Shown here piece after piece: positions 1 to 10,743 of a stretch of DNA of 64,000 nucleotides. How positions within the stretch are numbered: position 1 is the stretch's first letter; every line of letters begins with the position of its first letter. The notes beneath the pieces are model-generated. The model did not search any database and was not told the DNA's origin. It saw only the letters and a program-made list of their open reading frames with translations. Origin of the DNA: CAVRIA01 sp963721115 (GTDB lineage: Bacteria > Desulfobacterota > Binatia > HRBIN30 > CADEER01); NCBI GenBank assembly GCA_963721115.1, contig CAVRIA010000017.1:1-64000 (forward strand), written 5' to 3'. The translations under genes and the position numbers were made by a program.

Positions 1-1556
1 CTGGTCGGGCTGTGCGCGAAGGCCGGCGTATCGGTCGCGGTCAGGTTGGCAGCGTAGTCGGCTGGGGAGAGACGTCGCGAAGCGCGAGGCGCGCCGGCAG
101 CGGTCGCCGCCGAGCCCAGGCTCTGCCAGAGGTGCATGGCGGCGTAGGCGCGCCACGGCCGCCACGCCTCGGCCATGACCGCGAGATCCGCGGCGGGTGC
201 GGGGACCGGATCGGCAGAGACGGCTCGGCGCAGACCGAGGTCGCCGGCGGGGAAGGCGTCGGGTTCGCTCAGCGCCCGCATGGCGACGTAGTTCGCCGTC
301 CACGGGCCGATTCCCGGCAGCGCACACAGGCGCTCAACGGCGTCGTCCAGCCCGCGCGACGCGTCGAGCACGAGGGTTCGCTCGGCGACGGCGCGCGCCA
401 GGGCGCGGATCGCCTCGGCGCGGGCGCGCGGCAGCGCGAATCGATCGAGCGGCGCCTCGGCGAGTGTGGCGGGGCTCGGAAATACGTGCGTCAGGTCCGG
501 GTGGTTCGCGACCGGGCGGCCGAAGGTCTGCACGAGGCGGCCGCACATGGCGGAGGCGCTGCGGACGCTCACCTGCTGCCCGAGCACGGCGCGAACGGCG
601 ACCTCGAAGGGGTCCCACGCGCCGGGGACCCGCAGGCCGGGGCGCGAGCGGACGAGAGGTCGCAGCGTCGGGCACCGCCCGAGGTGGGTGATGATGGGCA
701 GCGGATCGGCTCCGACGTCGAACAGCCGTCGCGCCTGCTCGACGACGCCGAAGATGTCCCCGTAGTCGACGCCGCGCACCCGCAGAAGGAGAGCCGCCTC
801 GCCGGGGGCCGGCCTGACCTCGATCACGCCGGTCGATCCGTTGTGCGCCACCGTGCGGCGATACGCCGCCGGCGAGACCGCCTCGACGCCGGGGATGGCG
901 CGCGCGGCGAGGAAGGCGATGACGGCGTCCCAGTCGTAGGGCTCGCGATACGGCATTCGCAGGCTGAGTCCGCCGCCGCCCGCCGCCGACGGTAGGTGGC
1001 GGCGCCGGCGGATCTCCGTCGGGCTCTGCCGGAAGGCGCTGCGCACGGCGTGGTTGAACTGCCGGATGCTCCGGTAGCCGGAGGCGAACGCCACCTCGGT
1101 GAGGCGGAGGTCCGTCTGGTCGATCAGCGAGCGCGCGAAGTGCAGGCGCAGCCCGCGTGCCACCGCCGCGGGTGAGGTGCCGAGATGCTTGAGAAACAGG
1201 CGGCGGATCTGCCGCTCGCCGACGCCCAGACGGGCGGCCAGGGCGGCGACGTCCTGTTCGTCGAGCGCTCCCTGGCGGATCAGCCGCAGCGCCCGCGAGA
1301 CCAACGCCGAGCTGCCCATCCACGCCGGCGTGCCGGGCGCCGTCTCCGGGCGACAGCGCAGGCAGGCGCGGAAGCCGGCCTCCTCCGCGGCGGCGGCGCA
1401 CCAGAAGAACTCGACGTTCTCGAGCTTCGCAGGCCGGGCGGGGCAGATCGGCCGGCAGTAGATGCCGGTGGTTCGCACGGCGACGAAGAATCGGCCGTCG
1501 AAGCGCGCGTCTCGACTGACGAGCGCGCGGTAGCACTGGTCTCGGCTCAGCTCCAC
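1..1556 (-). CDS. alkA: Ada-type sensor fused to AlkA DNA-3-methyladenine glycosylase (partial, C-terminus cut)
   Basis: Predicted alkylation-repair protein: an Ada methylphosphotriester sensor and AraC-type activator joined to a base-excision glycosylase for alkylated purines. The frame is open to the left edge, leaving about 518 residues, already near the usual length of this fusion family. Domains in order: Zn-binding Ada domain (cysteines in YCRPIC and ACLRC), AraC helix-turn-helix (about residues 90-175), AlkA N-terminal domain, and an HhH-GPD domain with LPGIGPWTANYVAMRAL and the likely catalytic Asp in AGDLGLRR. There is no O6-methylguanine methyltransferase domain. The GTG start precedes ELSRDQCYRAL, a typical Ada beginning; another in-frame GTG lies 9 nt upstream. 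It probably regulates itself. The families are certain; the exact start is less so. Confidence 0.9.
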   Translation of the reverse strand, partial: MELSRDQCYRALVSRDARFDGRFFVAVRTTGIYCRPICPARPAKLENVEFFWCAAAAEEAGFRACLRCRPETAPGTPAWMGSSALVSRALRLIRQGALDEQDVAALAARLGVGERQIRRLFLKHLGTSPAAVARGLRLHFARSLIDQTDLRLTEVAFASGYRSIRQFNHAVRSAFRQSPTEIRRRRHLPSAAGGGGLSLRMPYREPYDWDAVIAFLAARAIPGVEAVSPAAYRRTVAHNGSTGVIEVRPAPGEAALLLRVRGVDYGDIFGVVEQARRLFDVGADPLPIITHLGRCPTLRPLVRSRPGLRVPGAWDPFEVAVRAVLGQQVSVRSASAMCGRLVQTFGRPVANHPDLTHVFPSPATLAEAPLDRFALPRARAEAIRALARAVAERTLVLDASRGLDDAVERLCALPGIGPWTANYVAMRALSEPDAFPAGDLGLRRAVSADPVPAPAADLAVMAEAWRPWRAYAAMHLWQSLGSAATAAGAPRASRRLSPADYAANLTATDTPAFAHSPT

Positions 1557-1613
1557 GAGACGCACCCTATCACGGCCGACGCGCCCTGGCTGGCAAGAAA
1601 CGGACGCGAACGT

Positions 1614-1736
1614 GGGGCGGGCTGCGACGGATCATTCCGGCTGAGAAACACACGGACTTCCGGAACAGGCTGAGGCTCAGGCTGAGGCTCAGGCTGAGCC
1701 CCAAGAACCAACAACAAACAACCCAACAACTCAATT
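1614..1736. repeat. Dispersed composite repeat, family 1, copy A
   Basis: Noncoding stretch with GGCTGCG.CGGATCATTC, then GAGAAACACACGGACTTCC, then a tandem run of GGCTGA/GGCTCA words and a CAACAA-rich tail. The same blocks recur inverted at about 15557-15653 and in shorter form at 34781-34870 and 6307-6350. It sits between two divergent genes. No coding potential is apparent. Confidence 0.75.
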
Positions 1737-1855
1737 AGCTACCTTCGGCGGCCGCACTCACGGCTCGAATCAATAGGCAAAGCCCGGTGACCGGTCACGC
1801 CCCTTCCACCGCCCGCGATTCTTGAACCCCCCCGGGCGTTTGTTACAGTCGAACG

Positions 1856-2614
1856 GTGCCGGCGATGATCGAGGTCGACGACGTCTCGCGCACCTATCGG
1901 CGCGGGCCGGACGTCATCCATGCATTGGAGCGCGTGTCCGTAGGCATCGAGTCCGGCCACTTCGTCGCCTTCATGGGGCCGTCCGGCTCCGGCAAGTCGA
2001 CGCTGCTCAACCTCATCGCCGCGCTCGATCGGCCGTCGTCGGGCGACGTCTTCGTCGCCGGCCAACGGCTGAACGACCTGAGCGAGGACGAGCTGGCCGA
2101 CTGGCGCGCCCGCCACGTCGGCCTCATCTTCCAGTTCTTCAACCTCATCCCGGTCCTCTCCGCGCGCGACAACGTCGCCCTGCCGCTGCTCCTCGCCGAC
2201 TTCGACCGCGACGAGCGCCGCCGGCGGGCCGAGATCGCGCTGCGCGTCGTCGGCCTGGCGGAGCGCTCGGACCACTCGCCGCGCACCCTCTCCGGCGGCG
2301 AGCAGCAGCGCGTCGCCATCGCCCGCGCCATCGTCACCGATCCCGACCTGATCGTCGCCGACGAGCCGACCGGCGACCTCGACGCGCGCAACGCCGAGGA
2401 CATCCTCGCCCTGCTGCGGCGGCTGAAGAACGATTTCGGAAAGACGATCGTCATGGTCACCCACGACCCGCGCGCGCTGCGCTTCGTCGATGTGGCGCTG
2501 CACCTCGACAAGGGCGTTCTGCTCGAGGGCGAGGAAGCCGAGCGGGCGCACGAGGCGATCTGGCTCGCCGCCGGGGGGCGCCCGTCGACGGCCGCGGCGC
2601 GCCTGCCGCGATGA
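1856..2614 (+). CDS. ABC transporter ATP-binding protein (MacB/LolD type)
   Basis: ATPase of a MacB/LolD-like exporter; it should energise the two FtsX-type permeases that follow. A full nucleotide-binding domain of 252 residues is visible: Walker A GPSGSGKST (about 41-49), the Q-loop in LIFQFFNLIPVLSARDN, signature LSGGEQQR, Walker B LIVADEPTGD and the H-loop in MVTHDP. The frame starts at GTG; an ATG three codons later (MIEVDD) is an equally good start. The stop overlaps the next start as ATGA, so translational coupling is likely. Substrate unknown: MacB, LolD and FtsE relatives are hard to separate by sequence alone. Confidence 0.93.
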   Translation: MPAMIEVDDVSRTYRRGPDVIHALERVSVGIESGHFVAFMGPSGSGKSTLLNLIAALDRPSSGDVFVAGQRLNDLSEDELADWRARHVGLIFQFFNLIPVLSARDNVALPLLLADFDRDERRRRAEIALRVVGLAERSDHSPRTLSGGEQQRVAIARAIVTDPDLIVADEPTGDLDARNAEDILALLRRLKNDFGKTIVMVTHDPRALRFVDVALHLDKGVLLEGEEAERAHEAIWLAAGGRPSTAAARLPR

Positions 2615-3777
2615 AGTACGCCGGCCTGGTCCTCGCCAACCTGAGGCGCAACAAGCTGCGCACGGCCCTGACCGGTGGAGCGATCGCGCTCGCCGTCCTG
2701 CTGGTGTGCATCCTGCTGACCATGCCGGTCGGTCTCGACGCCCTGTTGAACGCCGTCGCGAGCAACACCCGCATCTCGGTGCACAACAAGGCGGGTATCG
2801 TCTACTCCATGCCCTACTCGTTCACCCGCAAGGTGCGCCAGGTGCCGGGCGTGGAGGACGCCGTGGCGATGGTCTGGTTCGGCGGAGCGTTCGAGGAGGC
2901 CGGGCGCGTCACCTTTCCGAACTTCGCGGTGGAGGTCGATCACATCGGCGGCGTCTACCCCGACTACGATATCGATCCGCGCCAGCTCGCCGACTTCCGC
3001 CGCTACCGCGACGGCGCCATCGTCGGCCACCAGACCATGAACAAGTACGGCTGGAAGATCGGCGACCGCATCACCCTGCAGAGCGCCGTGTGGATACTCG
3101 ATCTCGACCTGCGCATCGTCGGCGAGGTCCCCGACGAGCGCGCCCCGATGCTGTGGATCAACCGCGAGTACCTCGACCAGGCGCTACGGGCGCAGGGACG
3201 ATCGGGTCTCGGCATCACCGGCATGATCTGGGTGCGCCTGCGCGATCCGAATCAGGCCAACGCCGTCATGCGCACGATCGACGAGATGTCGCGCAACAGC
3301 GAGGCGGAGACGGCGTCCGAGACCGAGAAGAGCTTCTTCGCCAACTTCTTCGGCTCCCTGAAGGGCTTCGTCACGATCGTGCTCATCGTCACCGGCCTGG
3401 TCGCCCTGTGCATCGTCTTCATCGCCGCCAACACGGCGTCCATGGCGGTGCGCGAGCGCGCCGGCGAGATCGCCGTCCTCAAGGCGTTGGGCTTCGGCCG
3501 GCGCGTCATCTTCGGCACGCTGCTGGCCGAGACGCTGGTGCTGTCGCTGCTCGCCGGCGGCGTCGGCATTCTGCTCGCCGTCGGCCTCACCGAGATGCTG
3601 CGCGCCGGCGCCGGCTGGGATCCGGCGCTCGGCCCGCTCGGCAACTTCAGAGTCACGGCGCCGGTGATCGGGCGGGGGGTGGTCCTGTCGATCCTGGTCG
3701 GGCTGTTGGCCGGTGTCCTGCCCGCCTGGGGAGCGGCGCGCCGGCCGGTGGCGGAGACGCTGCGGGACGTTTTCTAG
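2611..3777 (+). CDS. FtsX/MacB-family ABC transporter permease
   Basis: Inner-membrane permease of 388 residues in the same operon as the ATPase. It has the FtsX/MacB layout: an N-terminal membrane segment after NLRRNKLRTALTGG, a large periplasmic MacB_PCD domain (about 50-260), and three C-terminal membrane segments containing RERAGEIAVLKALGF, the coupling motif of this family. The ATG lies within the stop of the ATPase gene. The second permease starts three bases downstream, which suggests a heterodimeric permease rather than a MacB fusion. Confidence 0.92.
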   Translation: MKYAGLVLANLRRNKLRTALTGGAIALAVLLVCILLTMPVGLDALLNAVASNTRISVHNKAGIVYSMPYSFTRKVRQVPGVEDAVAMVWFGGAFEEAGRVTFPNFAVEVDHIGGVYPDYDIDPRQLADFRRYRDGAIVGHQTMNKYGWKIGDRITLQSAVWILDLDLRIVGEVPDERAPMLWINREYLDQALRAQGRSGLGITGMIWVRLRDPNQANAVMRTIDEMSRNSEAETASETEKSFFANFFGSLKGFVTIVLIVTGLVALCIVFIAANTASMAVRERAGEIAVLKALGFGRRVIFGTLLAETLVLSLLAGGVGILLAVGLTEMLRAGAGWDPALGPLGNFRVTAPVIGRGVVLSILVGLLAGVLPAWGAARRPVAETLRDVF

Positions 3778-3779
3778 CC

Positions 3780-4958
3780 ATGGCGCTTCCGATCTCCTAC
3801 AGCCTGCGCAACCTGGCGGCGCGGCCGAGCCGCAGCCTGGCCACGGTGAGCGTCGTCGCCCTGGTCGTGGTCGCCTGCAGCCTCTTCCTCGGCCTCATCT
3901 CGAGCCTCAAGCACACGTTGGTCTCGACCGGCGACCCGCTCAACCTGATCGTCCTGCGCAAGGGCTCCGACAACGACGGCTCCAGCGCCCTGCCGCTCGA
4001 GGCGTATCAGGCGATCCGCTTCTTCGACGGCATTGCCCGCGACAGCGAGGACCGGCCCCTGGTGTCGCCCGAGCTGGTGGTGCAGCCGTTCTTCCGCACC
4101 CGCGGCGGCGGGCGCGAGAACGTCCTGGTGCGCGGCGTCGAGCCGATCGCGCTCGAGGTGCACCGCGGCGCGCGCATCGCCGAGGGGCGCATGTTCCGTC
4201 CCAGCTCCGGAGAGGCGGTGGTCGGGCGCGGCGTGCTCGGGCGCTACGCCGGCGCCGCGCTCGGCAGCGAGCTGCGCTTCGGGCGCGGCGTCTGGAAGGT
4301 GGTGGGCATCCTCGAGTCGGACGGGTCGTCGTTCGAGAGCGAGGTGTGGGTCGACGTGCGCGAGCTCGCCAACGACGCCAAGCGCCCGTGGCCGTACTCG
4401 GGCTTTCGCGTCCGTGCCGCGACGGCGGCGGACGTCGGCCGCCTCGAGCGCCGCATCGACGACGACCCGCGCTATGCCCTCGATGCGCAGCCCGAGGTGG
4501 ACTACTACCGCAAGCAGTCGGAGTCGACGAACTCGCTCTACGTCCTGGTGATCGGCATCGCCGTACTGTCCGGCATCGGCGCCGGCTTCGGCGCCTCCAA
4601 CACGATGTACGCCGCCGTGCAGGCGCGCACCGCGGAGATCGGCACTCTTCGTGCCCTCGGCTTCTCTCGCGCCGCGATTCTGCGCGCCTTCGAGCTCGAG
4701 GCCGTCGCCCTGTCGGCCTGTGGCTTCGCCTGCGGCGCCGCGCTATCCCTGTTCCTGCAATGGTTGATCGGCGCGCTCATGGGGGGCGTGGCGTTCGGCG
4801 CCGCGACCTTCACCACCAACGTCGTGACGCTGCGCGTCGGCGCCGGAGATCTGCTCGGGTCGCTGCTGATCGCCGTCCTGATCGGCATCGGCGGCGGCTT
4901 CGGCCCGGCCTGGCGGGCGGCGCACCTGCGGCCGATCGAGGCGCTGCGACACGGATGA
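3780..4958 (+). CDS. FtsX/MacB-family ABC transporter permease (second subunit)
   Basis: Second permease of 392 residues. An N-terminal transmembrane segment follows SLRNLAARPSRSLATV, then a periplasmic MacB_PCD-like region, and three C-terminal helices with ARTAEIGTLRALGFSRAAIL, the same regulatory signature as in its neighbour. The start follows the previous stop with only two bases between. Together with the ATPase and the adaptor downstream it forms a four-gene tripartite-like export operon. The exported substrate cannot be deduced. Confidence 0.92.
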   Translation: MALPISYSLRNLAARPSRSLATVSVVALVVVACSLFLGLISSLKHTLVSTGDPLNLIVLRKGSDNDGSSALPLEAYQAIRFFDGIARDSEDRPLVSPELVVQPFFRTRGGGRENVLVRGVEPIALEVHRGARIAEGRMFRPSSGEAVVGRGVLGRYAGAALGSELRFGRGVWKVVGILESDGSSFESEVWVDVRELANDAKRPWPYSGFRVRAATAADVGRLERRIDDDPRYALDAQPEVDYYRKQSESTNSLYVLVIGIAVLSGIGAGFGASNTMYAAVQARTAEIGTLRALGFSRAAILRAFELEAVALSACGFACGAALSLFLQWLIGALMGGVAFGAATFTTNVVTLRVGAGDLLGSLLIAVLIGIGGGFGPAWRAAHLRPIEALRHG

Positions 4959-4971
4959 GGTCGAGAGCGAG

Positions 4972-6171
4972 ATGAGCGAGGCGGAAACGGATCGGGACAC
5001 CGACCTGCGCCAGGACCTGGAAGCGCTGCGCATCGACCGCGGCGCCGCCCCGCGCAAGAGGCGCCGTCGGCCACTGCGCTGGCTCGTCCTCGCCGCCGCG
5101 GTCGCCGTCGCCGGCGTCATCCTGGCGCGCGCCCTCACGCCGCGCGCGATCCCGGTATCGGTCGCCGCCGCCGAGCGCGCCGCCCCCGGGCAGGTGAAGA
5201 CGGTGCCGGTGCTGTCGGGCTCCGGGTACATCGTCACCGGCGACCGCTACATCTCGGTCGGCGTGCGCGTCGCCGGGCGCATCGAGCGTTACTTCGTCGA
5301 GGAAGGGCAGACGGTGAAGGCCGACGCCCCGCTGGTGCAGCTCGACGACCGCGACTACCGGGCGTTGGTCGAACGCGCCGAGGCTTCGCTCGCCGTGGCC
5401 AAGGCGAATCGGGACCTCGCGGAGTCGGAGCTGGCGCGCGGGCGCAAGCTGCGCGCCGGCAAGGTGATCTCCCAGCAGGAGCTGGACGTGCTGGAGAACA
5501 AGGCGCGCGTAGGGCGGGCGACCGTCTCCGAGACCGAGGCGCAGCTCGCCCAGGCGCGCGTCAACCTCGACTACACCGTGCTGCGCGCGCCGGGCGACGG
5601 CGTCGTGCTCGCCAAGCTGAAGGAGGTCGGCGAGATCGCCGTGCCGGGCGGCTTCGCCGGCTCGGGCGACCTGATCCGTCTCGCCAACCTCGACGACATG
5701 CGCGCCGAGGTCGACGTCAACGAGGCCGACCTGCACCGCGTGCACATGGGCCAGCCGGCCGAGGTCGCCCCGGACGCCTACCCCGAGGCCCACTACGCCG
5801 CCACGGTGGTGAAGCTCTACCCGCAGGTGGACCGTCAGAAGGGCACGCTCAAGGTCGAGGTACACATCGAGAAGCCGGACGACAAGCTGCTGCCGGACAT
5901 GAGCGCCCGCATCACCTTCCTCGCTCCGTTGCCGCCGCCGGTGGACGGTGCGCCCCTGGTGCTCGTTCCGTCGGCGGCGCTGCGCCGCGACGGCGACGGC
6001 GGCGCCTTCGTGTGGCTGGTCGACGACGGCCACGTGAGCCGCACCGCGGTCGAGACGGCGGGAACCGGCCTCGATCCCGTCCCCGTGTCCAAGGGCCTTG
6101 CCGGCGGCGAGCGCGTCGTGGTGTCGAACGACGACGGCCTGCGAGAGGGCAAGGCCGTCAGCTTGGAGTGA
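4972..6171 (+). CDS. HlyD/RND-type periplasmic adaptor (membrane fusion protein)
   Basis: Membrane-fusion subunit of 399 residues completing the upstream ABC exporter. A charged N-terminus is followed by one transmembrane anchor (about 35-55). Biotinyl-lipoyl halves flank a coiled-coil hairpin rich in Ala, Glu and Arg (VERAEASLAVAKANRDLAES), and a beta-barrel region follows (AEVDVNEADLHRVHMGQPA). It starts 13 nt after the second permease. The layout resembles MacA. No outer-membrane TolC-like gene lies beside it. Confidence 0.9.
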   Translation: MSEAETDRDTDLRQDLEALRIDRGAAPRKRRRRPLRWLVLAAAVAVAGVILARALTPRAIPVSVAAAERAAPGQVKTVPVLSGSGYIVTGDRYISVGVRVAGRIERYFVEEGQTVKADAPLVQLDDRDYRALVERAEASLAVAKANRDLAESELARGRKLRAGKVISQQELDVLENKARVGRATVSETEAQLAQARVNLDYTVLRAPGDGVVLAKLKEVGEIAVPGGFAGSGDLIRLANLDDMRAEVDVNEADLHRVHMGQPAEVAPDAYPEAHYAATVVKLYPQVDRQKGTLKVEVHIEKPDDKLLPDMSARITFLAPLPPPVDGAPLVLVPSAALRRDGDGGAFVWLVDDGHVSRTAVETAGTGLDPVPVSKGLAGGERVVVSNDDGLREGKAVSLE

Positions 6172-6186
6172 AAATCAACAGCCTGA

Positions 6187-6350
6187 CACCCTACCTGAAA
6201 CTCACCCGGCTGCGCCCGGTTCGTAGGCAAAGGCGAATGCTCGGGCGAGGCTGAGGATTCGTTGCCCGATTGAGCTCAGCCTTAGCTGTTCGAAGTTGCT
6301 CGTCGAATGATCCGGCGTAGCGCGGGCGAAACCAACAGCCAACAACCTGC
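6187..6350. repeat. Dispersed composite repeat, family 1, copy D
   Basis: Noncoding DNA between the adaptor gene and the peptidase. It has the block CCTGAAACTCACCCGG, then TTCGTAGGCAAAGG, then GGCTGAGG words and an inverted GAATGATCCGGCG block. The first blocks recur in the same order and orientation at 15448-15501, and the last at 15619-15640. An inverted CAACA-rich tail lies just upstream of the peptidase start. Confidence 0.7.
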
Positions 6351-6354
6351 TTCT

Positions 6355-7756
6355 ATGAAAGAATTTATCTCAGGTGCCTGGGCCGACGACATCGTTCCCG
6401 CCCTGCGCCGCTACATCGAGATTCCCAACCAGTCGCCGGCGTTCGATCCGGACTGGCGCCGCGCCGGCCACATGGACCGGGCGGTCGATCTGGTCGCGGA
6501 GTGGATCCGCCGCCGCGCCGTGCCCGGGCTGCAGCTCGAGGTCGTGCGACTCGACGGCCGCACGCCGCTGCTGCTCGTCGAGGTGCCCGGCGAGATCGAC
6601 GCGACGGTGCTGCTCTACGGTCATCTCGACAAGCAGCCGCCGATGGACGGGTGGAGCGAGGGGCTCGACCCGTGGACGCCGGTGCTGCGCGACGGGCGGC
6701 TGTACGGGCGCGGCGCCGCCGACGACGGCTACGCCGCGTTCGCCTCGGTGACCGCGATCGAGGCCCTGCGCCGGCAGGGGCTCCCGCACGCCCGATGCGT
6801 GATCCTCATCGAGGCCTGCGAGGAGAGCGGCAGCGGCGACCTGCCGGCCTATATCGAGGCGCTGGGGGAGCGCATCGGAAGCCCGGAGCTCGTCGTCTGC
6901 CTCGACTCCGGCTGCGGCGACTACGAGCGCCTGTGGGTCACCACGAGTCTGCGCGGCCTGGTGAACGCCGACCTGTGCGTGGCGACGCTGACCGAGGGCG
7001 TGCATTCCGGCGCGGCGGGGGGGATCGTGCCCTCGAGCTTTCGCGTCCTGCGCCAGTTGCTGAGCCGGCTCGAGGACGAGCGCACGGGCGAGATTCTGCC
7101 GCCGTCGCTACACGTCGAGATTCCCGAAGAGCGCCGGCGCCAGGCGGGCGCGGCGGCGGCGGTCCTCGGGGCGAGCGTGTACGAGACCTACCCGTTCGCG
7201 GAGGGCGTGCGGCCTCAGAGCGGCGACGTGACGGAGCTGTTGCTCAACCGCACCTGGCGTCCGGCCCTGGAGATCACCGGGGCGGCCGGGCTGCCGCCGC
7301 TCGCCGGCGCCGGCAACGTCCTGCGCCCGGCGACCACCGCCCGGCTCTCCATCCGCCTGCCACCCACGCTTCCGGCGGCACCGGCAGCTGGCGGCGATCA
7401 GGGATCTGTTGGAGAAGGAGCCTCCCGACGGGGCGCGGGTGAAGCTCGAGGCCGAGCAGAGCGCCTCGGGCTGGAGCGCGCCGCCGTTGCAGCCGTGGCT
7501 GGAGGAATCGCTGTCGCGCGCCTCGCGCGAGCTGTTCGGCCGCGACGTCTGCTATCTCGGGGAAGGGGGATCGATTCCCTTCATGGCCATGCTCGGCGAG
7601 CGCTTTCCGCGCGCCCAGTTCGTCATCACCGGCGTCCTCGGCCCGCACTCCAACGCACACGGGCCGAACGAGTTCCTCGACCTGGCGATGGCGGAGAAGC
7701 TGACCGGCTGCATCGCCCGCGTCCTCGCCGACCACGCCCGGCAGCCAGGGGCCTGA
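6355..7756 (+). pseudogene. M20-family metallopeptidase, one frameshift
   Basis: Zn-dependent M20 exopeptidase (dipeptidase/deacylase clan) of about 465 residues when the frame is repaired. Active-site signatures are all present: YGHLDKQP, RGAADDG, EACEESGSGD, LDSGCGD, HSGAAGG, then after the frameshift LGEGGSIPFM and GPHSNAHGPNEF. Around position 7370 (LRLPPTL then RRHRQLAAIRDLLEK) there is one extra base, so the two halves lie in different frames. With every catalytic motif intact, a sequencing indel is as likely as a recent mutation. The ATG chosen begins MKEFISGAWAD; earlier in-frame codons are repeat DNA. Confidence 0.85.
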
Positions 7757-8012
7757 AGAAGGCAACCACGAAGTTCGTCATGAGCTGCGCTCGCCGAAGA
7801 GCATGAAAAAGGCAACCACGAAGTCGACACGAGGAACACGAAGAGGAGAAAATCCGCCAAGGGGGAAACGCTGGAGGAAGGCAACGCCGCTCCATTTTCG
7901 GAGGAGATCACGGAGAGCACGAAGGCAAGAAGAGGGCTGAGCAACGTCCTTCAAATTCCCTCTTCGTGCTCTTCGTGACTCTTCGTGGTTGCCTTTCTGC
8001 CTTCCTCTCGCT
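7757..8012. repeat. CACGAAG word repeats forming an inverted pair
   Basis: Intergenic DNA between convergent genes. The left part repeats AAGGCAACCACGAAG and AACACGAAGAGG; the right part (about 7965-8000) carries the complement, CTCTTCGTG words ending in CGTGGTTGCCTTTC. The arms can fold into a long hairpin that may end transcription from both sides. ACCACGAAG-type dispersed repeats are familiar in environmental proteobacterial genomes. No gene is seen. Confidence 0.7.
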
Positions 8013-8024
8013 GAAGCCCGCTCG

Positions 8025-8888
8025 TCAGAGCAGCTCGACCGGGTCGCCGACGGCGATCGCGCCGGGCACTGCGACCGAGGCGTAGACGCCGACGTTGTGT
8101 CCGGTCTCGCGCACGATGGTGCGCAGGATCGACGGGTCCTTGGGCAGATCCGCCTGGGCGTGCGTGGTCATCCCGCAGCGCATGGCCGGAACGGCGACCG
8201 CGATCGTGGCGCCGCCGATGCGCAGTCGGCGGCTGCACCAGTCGAAGTCGACCAGCCCGGAGAGGGACGGGTCGGTCTCGATCAGGAAGTTCGGGCGGAA
8301 GCGGCGCACGTCGATGCGCGCCGCCGGGTTCAGCCGCGACAGCTCGCGCAGCGAGGCGGTCGTCAACAGGTGCAGCGGGAACGCGTCGAAGTACGTTCCC
8401 GGCGGCGAGGTGAACTCGAACAGCTCCTGCGGCAGCGTGCTGAGATCGGGCAGGGGCTCGTCGGGGAGTCGGCCCAGCACGTCGCGCAGCTCCTCCTCGA
8501 GGTCTTCGTGGTCGGGCAGGCCGCGGCGGTAGTGATCCCGGTCCTCCGCCGGCTGCCGTGGCCACAGGGTCACCTCGCGGCCGACCAGCGCGGACAGCCG
8601 GGCGCCGGCGCCGGCATCGTCGCTGCGCAGGCGCGACGCGTCGGGCAGCGTGATCTCCACGGTCGGGATCGCCGCGCCGGTGGGCTCGGCGACGTAGCGC
8701 GCCTCGCACCGCATCAGGGCGGGCATCTTCTTGGCGCCCCGGATCTCGCGCGCCTTCTCGTCGCGCAGGGCCCAGCCGCGGTCGAGCGGGACGCCGAGCT
8801 CGGTTACCGTGCAGCCGTCGAGGCGTTGGCCGCCCATCGACTTCACCGGGTAGCGCCAGATCTCCTTCACCGTTCCGACGAGTGCCAT
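8025..8888 (-). CDS. MOSC domain protein (YcbX/mARC-like)
   Basis: Predicted molybdenum-cofactor sulfurase C-terminal domain protein of 287 residues, likely a molybdoenzyme that reduces N-hydroxylated compounds or a sulfur carrier. The N-terminal beta-barrel begins VKEIWRYPVKSMGG; the MOSC core follows with RRFRPNFLIE and the conserved Cys in PAMRCGMTTHAQ. It ends five bases from the nitroreductase gene on the same strand, so the two are probably co-transcribed. Substrate unknown. Confidence 0.9.
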   Translation of the reverse strand: MALVGTVKEIWRYPVKSMGGQRLDGCTVTELGVPLDRGWALRDEKAREIRGAKKMPALMRCEARYVAEPTGAAIPTVEITLPDASRLRSDDAGAGARLSALVGREVTLWPRQPAEDRDHYRRGLPDHEDLEEELRDVLGRLPDEPLPDLSTLPQELFEFTSPPGTYFDAFPLHLLTTASLRELSRLNPAARIDVRRFRPNFLIETDPSLSGLVDFDWCSRRLRIGGATIAVAVPAMRCGMTTHAQADLPKDPSILRTIVRETGHNVGVYASVAVPGAIAVGDPVELL

Positions 8889-8892
8889 CGGC

Positions 8893-9549
8893 TCACCTCC
8901 GGAAGGCTCGGTTGCCGTAGCGGTCGAGGGAGACGACCTCTTCGACCGGGCGGCGCGTGGTGGGACCGTAACGGCCGCGCGGCCATCCGAGCGGAATGAC
9001 GGCGCAGGGGGCGATGCTCCAGGGCAGGCCGAGGGCGCGCCGCGCCAGGAAGCGGCTCCACAGGGGCAGGGTGATCAGGCAGGCGCCGAGACCGGCGGCG
9101 CGCGCGGCCAGCAACAGGTTCTGGACGGACGGAAAGATCGAGCCGTAGAGGCTGGCGGTGGCCACCGGCGGCCAGATCGGAATCACGGCTTTCAGGCAGG
9201 CGACGACGATCACCGGCGTCGCCTCCAGCCGGTCGGCCTGCCACTGCACCGCGTCGATGATCTTCTCCCTGGCACGGTCGCCGCTGCGCGCGACCATGCG
9301 CCGCCCGATTCCGCCGTAGAGCTTCCACGCGCGCCGGTTGAGCTGCGCCAGGCGCTGCTTGACGGCGGGATCCCTGACGACGACGAACTCCCAGTTCTGG
9401 GCGTTCGACCCCGTCGGCGCCTTCAACGCCAGCTCGATGAGGTGCAGCACCAGCGCGTCGTCGACCGGGTCGGTCTTGAGCCGCCGGATCGCGCGTTGCG
9501 TTCGCATGGCCTCTTCCAGAGGCATGCTCAGAGGTTGGCTCGTGTCCAT
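8893..9549 (-). CDS. Nitroreductase family protein
   Basis: FMN-dependent NAD(P)H oxidoreductase of 218 residues. Typical features are RAIRRLKTDPVDD near the start, the FMN-contacting KAPTGSNAQNWEFVVVRD (about 44-61), and the C-terminal GACLITLPLW and PLGWPRGRYGP segments. ATG beginning MDTSQPL is preferred; a GTG six codons upstream is also in frame. It lies just upstream of the MOSC gene, and both suggest reductive detoxification chemistry. The physiological substrate is not visible. Confidence 0.88.
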   Translation of the reverse strand: MDTSQPLSMPLEEAMRTQRAIRRLKTDPVDDALVLHLIELALKAPTGSNAQNWEFVVVRDPAVKQRLAQLNRRAWKLYGGIGRRMVARSGDRAREKIIDAVQWQADRLEATPVIVVACLKAVIPIWPPVATASLYGSIFPSVQNLLLAARAAGLGACLITLPLWSRFLARRALGLPWSIAPCAVIPLGWPRGRYGPTTRRPVEEVVSLDRYGNRAFRR

Positions 9550-9622
9550 GGGCGGCGATTCGAGCACAGAGGGTGGGACCGCGTAAAGCGGCGGATGAGG
9601 CCCGAGGCGCGCCGCGGCGCCG

Positions 9623-10600
<978 letters not shown>

Positions 10601-10743
10601 TTTGCTCCCGCCGTGGAATCTTCTCGCGACTGGCCGCGAGGAGGGCGCCGTGAATCCCGCCCGAGGGGCCGAATCGGCGCCGCGATCAAAATGCGCGAAT
10701 GGTGTCGAACATGCAACTGATCGGCGCCCACCCGGCGCGGCCG

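Noticed and set aside
334..1536. Long Arg/Pro-rich open frame on - of about 400 residues
   Set aside because: It is an out-of-frame shadow of the Ada-AlkA gene; only the other frame shows Zn-binding, AraC and HhH-GPD motifs.
7757..8012. CRISPR-like array of CACGAAG units
   Set aside because: Units are short, irregular and without unique spacers of constant length.
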